From the NCBI GenBank assembly GCA_030529445.1, contig JAUMWW010000007.1, positions 39,731-103,730 of the forward strand: 64,000 bases of DNA, given 5' to 3'. Origin of the DNA: Johnsonella sp. (lineage in GTDB: Bacteria; Bacillota; Clostridia; Lachnospirales; Lachnospiraceae). Below, piece by piece: positions 61,697-64,000 of the stretch (position 1 is the stretch's first letter; the number at the start of each line of letters is the position of its first letter). The notes under the pieces were generated by a model. The model did no database searches, was not told the DNA's origin, and saw nothing but the letters and a program-made list of their open reading frames with translations. The position numbers and the translations under genes are program-made.

Positions 61697-64000
61697 GTGA
61701 TAGTATCATGAAGCGCAAAGGACCAGATGTATTTTGCACGCACCGGCTTTTTGAGAATCCTCTGCAGAGCCTTCTCATAATACTCCAATTGCTTCGTATA
61801 TCTGAGCCTGAGTTCCTGCGCATTCTTGACCCTGTCGGTTTTATAATCGATAAGGATTACAAAATCCTCATATTCTATATACGCATCGATAATTCCCTGA
61901 ACCAAAATACTTTCCTTGCTTTCTGCAAGCCCAAGCTCATCCGCGGGGACTCCCATAATAAACCTCAGCTCTCTTTCCAGCCTGCCCTCTTCCTCCGCTT
62001 CTCTAAATTTTGCGCCGAGATCCGAGTTGATCCAGCCCAGCAGATCTTTTGTGCAAACGAGGCTTCTCTCCTCCTTGCTCAGCTTATCTTCCTTGACCAG
62101 GCGCGAAAGAAAGCCTTCCAGGTCCTTTCCGCTTTTTACCGCCGCATAGTTCATAAGCTCCAATACCTTATGATAAGCCCTTCCCCTTGCGCTTCTGTCC
62201 TGCCTCCCGGTTCTTTTCCTCTCTTCTTTCTTTCCTCCCTTTTCTTTCTCCTCCCGGCAATCTCCTGCACTCTCCTCGTGGGAAATCCCGAGCAAATCCT
62301 CAAGCTCGGGAAGAAGCGCCTCCTCTTCCTCTCTCGGCTCCAGAGATTTGAGTTCGGAAACGCTCATCTTCGTATACAGCTCGGTATCCGCCATATATGC
62401 ATAGGGCTTTGCAATTATCCTTTTGAGATCCTCATCCTCTATGGGCTCCAGGTTCTCGAATGCTTCCTCAAAAAGAAGGGCTTCTCCCTGATTTTCCCTC
62501 TCCCGGGCAAGAAGATCCGACTGCCCGCAGACTCTGATATCCATTACCTTCTCAATACCCTCTCTGCAAAGCAGCAGCCAGTCCAGATAAGAATTTGCCG
62601 CCCTGACATAGGAAGAGGGCAGAGCCTCCTTCTCTTTGCTCTCCACCTGGAGGTATTTTTCCAGGGTTTCATTTGCATCCTTTACCGCCGCGCTCATGAT
62701 CAGCTTTTCTTTCGCCCTGCTCATCCCTACATAAAGCACCCTGAGCTCCTCTCCCAATGCCTCCGAGCGTTTTCTGTGCCTGATCGTATTTTTCTTGATC
62801 GACGACCATTTTATCCTCTTCTCGCTGTCCACATAATCGCAGCCTATTCCCAGCTCCTCGTCCAAAATAATCGGAGAACGCAGATCCGTCATATTAAACT
62901 GCTTTCCCATTCCTCCGATGATGCAGACCGGAAATTCCAGACCTTTGGATTTATGAATGCTCATAATCCTGACCGTATCGTCCGTCTCCCCGAGCACTGC
63001 CGCCTCTCCGTAATCCGTATTGAGCTTTCTGAGCTTATCGATATAGAGGATGAAATGAAATAAGCCGCTATATCCCGTGTCCGCATACTCCGTTGCCTTA
63101 TCCAAAAGCATCATCAGATTCGCTCTTCTGATTTCTCCCGCCTGGAGCGCGGATACATAATCGAGATATCCCGTTTCATGATATATACCTCTTAAGAGCT
63201 CTCCCAGTCTCATCTGCTTTGATCTTTTTCTGTAAATTTCCAAAAGCTCCAGAGCATTTTTCAGTTTTACAAGAAGGCTCGGGCAAAGAACCCGCTTTGC
63301 CTCCTCGGAATCCGCCAGCTGCATACATACTTCACAGAGATGAATATGCTTTTTCTCTTCAGCCCTATTTTTTCTGTAAAAGGAAAGCATCTGCGCCATC
63401 TCCTCCTCATTGATACCCACGAAGGGCGCATGCAAAAAAGCGGCAAACTCTATATCCTGGTAAGGATTGTCGATGACCGCCAGCAACGCCAGGATGAGGC
63501 GGATCTCCGCCGTATCGAAGTATCCGCTCGAGGTCTGAGCATATGCGGGGATTCCCTCCTCTGTCAGGATATCGACAAAGCACTCCGCCCATCCGGCCAT
63601 CGCTCTGAATAAGATGACGATATCCGAATATCTCAGCGCCCTGAAGCCCCCCGCCTTCGGATCCTCGATTAGAAGCCCTCCCTCTTCAGACATCAGCTCC
63701 CTGATTCTCTTGGCAACCAGCCTTGCCTCCGTTTCCTGCCTGCTCTCCTCCTTATCCGGATCGTCACAGGAGCAAAGAAGAAGCTCCGGCATTTTCGCAC
63801 TGCTTTTTCCTCCCCTCCGGGCTTCTTCAAAATCCCTTCCCGGATAAAGCGCCGCATCTTCATCATAGGCTACCCCTCCGAGACCGAAGCTCATGATCCG
63901 GAAAAAGACTTCGTTAATCGCATGCAGCACGCTTTCCCTGCTTCGAAAATTCTGCTTGAGGCTGATTCTGATATTTCCTTTATCCGGCAAAGGCAGGATC
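61690..64000 (-). CDS. addA: AddA helicase-nuclease subunit, 5' part cut by window edge
   Basis: About 770 residues of the C-terminal part; the N-terminal Walker A half lies beyond base 64000. Helicase motifs are SLKQNFRSRESVL (motif IV), IMSIHKSKGLEFPV (motif V) and LYVGMSRAKEKLIM (motif VI). The C-terminal nuclease has GIIDAYIEYEDFVILIDYKTD, the RecB-type active site. AddAB processes double-strand breaks. Its last codons overlap the nusB promoter. Confidence 0.93.
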   Translation of the reverse strand, partial: ILPLPDKGNIRISLKQNFRSRESVLHAINEVFFRIMSFGLGGVAYDEDAALYPGRDFEEARRGGKSSAKMPELLLCSCDDPDKEESRQETEARLVAKRIRELMSEEGGLLIEDPKAGGFRALRYSDIVILFRAMAGWAECFVDILTEEGIPAYAQTSSGYFDTAEIRLILALLAVIDNPYQDIEFAAFLHAPFVGINEEEMAQMLSFYRKNRAEEKKHIHLCEVCMQLADSEEAKRVLCPSLLVKLKNALELLEIYRKRSKQMRLGELLRGIYHETGYLDYVSALQAGEIRRANLMMLLDKATEYADTGYSGLFHFILYIDKLRKLNTDYGEAAVLGETDDTVRIMSIHKSKGLEFPVCIIGGMGKQFNMTDLRSPIILDEELGIGCDYVDSEKRIKWSSIKKNTIRHRKRSEALGEELRVLYVGMSRAKEKLIMSAAVKDANETLEKYLQVESKEKEALPSSYVRAANSYLDWLLLCREGIEKVMDIRVCGQSDLLARERENQGEALLFEEAFENLEPIEDEDLKRIIAKPYAYMADTELYTKMSVSELKSLEPREEEEALLPELEDLLGISHEESAGDCREEKEKGGKKEERKRTGRQDRSARGRAYHKVLELMNYAAVKSGKDLEGFLSRLVKEDKLSKEERSLVCTKDLLGWINSDLGAKFREAEEEGRLERELRFIMGVPADELGLAESKESILVQGIIDAYIEYEDFVILIDYKTDRVKNAQELRLRYTKQLEYYEKALQRILKKPVRAKYIWSFALHDTITC

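Overview
The window looks like chromosome of a low-to-middle GC Gram-positive anaerobe of the class Clostridia, most like Lachnospiraceae. This is inferred from gene content and order: uvrC-hprK-murB-rapZ-whiA-HPr-dnaE-pfkA, nusB-xseA-xseB-ispA-dxs-tlyA-nadK-argR-recN, cmk-ispH-rpsA, strong AGGAGG ribosome sites, and families typical of that group (DUF6145, DUF5721, DUF4230, DUF1846). Most genes lie on the minus strand. No phage, insertion sequence, CRISPR array or rRNA was seen.

Layout. 1-2.75 kb: a large, left-truncated protein joining an RNA polymerase alpha C-terminal domain to a sigma-70 region 4-like helix-turn-helix. 2.85-8.8 kb: a TetR regulator with its operator and a DUF2871-type membrane protein, a minus-strand operon of two DUF4230 proteins plus a 25-residue membrane peptide and a small membrane protein, and a DUF2339 membrane protein. 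8.8-15.25 kb: the most interesting block, a NifH/NifD/NifK-like trio followed by a complete FecCD-type metal-chelate ABC importer, behind one consensus promoter with a palindrome at its start site. 15.4-20.9 kb: accessory genes (MATE exporter, DUF1097 protein, rhodanese lipoprotein, nitroreductase, MmcQ-alkyltransferase fusion, a coiled-coil protein, an XRE regulator) and a structured intergenic element.

21-36.4 kb is housekeeping: lysS-greA, dusB-pfkA-dnaE, then the HPr/WhiA/RapZ/MurB/HprK/UvrC cluster. In this cluster an HPr-like protein with Glu at the catalytic His position sits beside the kinase that would phosphorylate its Ser46. 36.5-38.9 kb has a DUF1846 protein and six tRNA genes (five on the minus strand behind a consensus promoter, one tRNA-Pro on the plus strand). 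39-48.1 kb holds rpsA, ispH, cmk, a BaiN-type flavoprotein, aspartate kinase and a single-chain purL. 48.1-53 kb holds a PpiC-type lipoprotein, a HAD phosphatase, a DUF212 protein, an HD protein and glycogen synthase. 53-61.7 kb is the recN-argR-nadK-tlyA-dxs-ispA-xseB-xseA-nusB cluster (isoprenoid precursors, DNA repair, RNA modification), and the right edge cuts addA.

The best candidate for an undescribed system is the nitrogenase-like trio with its own importer at 8.8-15.25 kb. It lacks nifB, nifE and nifN and the usual cofactor ligands, and its K-like subunit lacks one cluster cysteine. It is therefore unlikely to fix nitrogen; an ATP-driven reductase acting on an imported metal chelate or tetrapyrrole is an inference. 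The second candidate is the alphaCTD/sigma4 fusion at the left edge.
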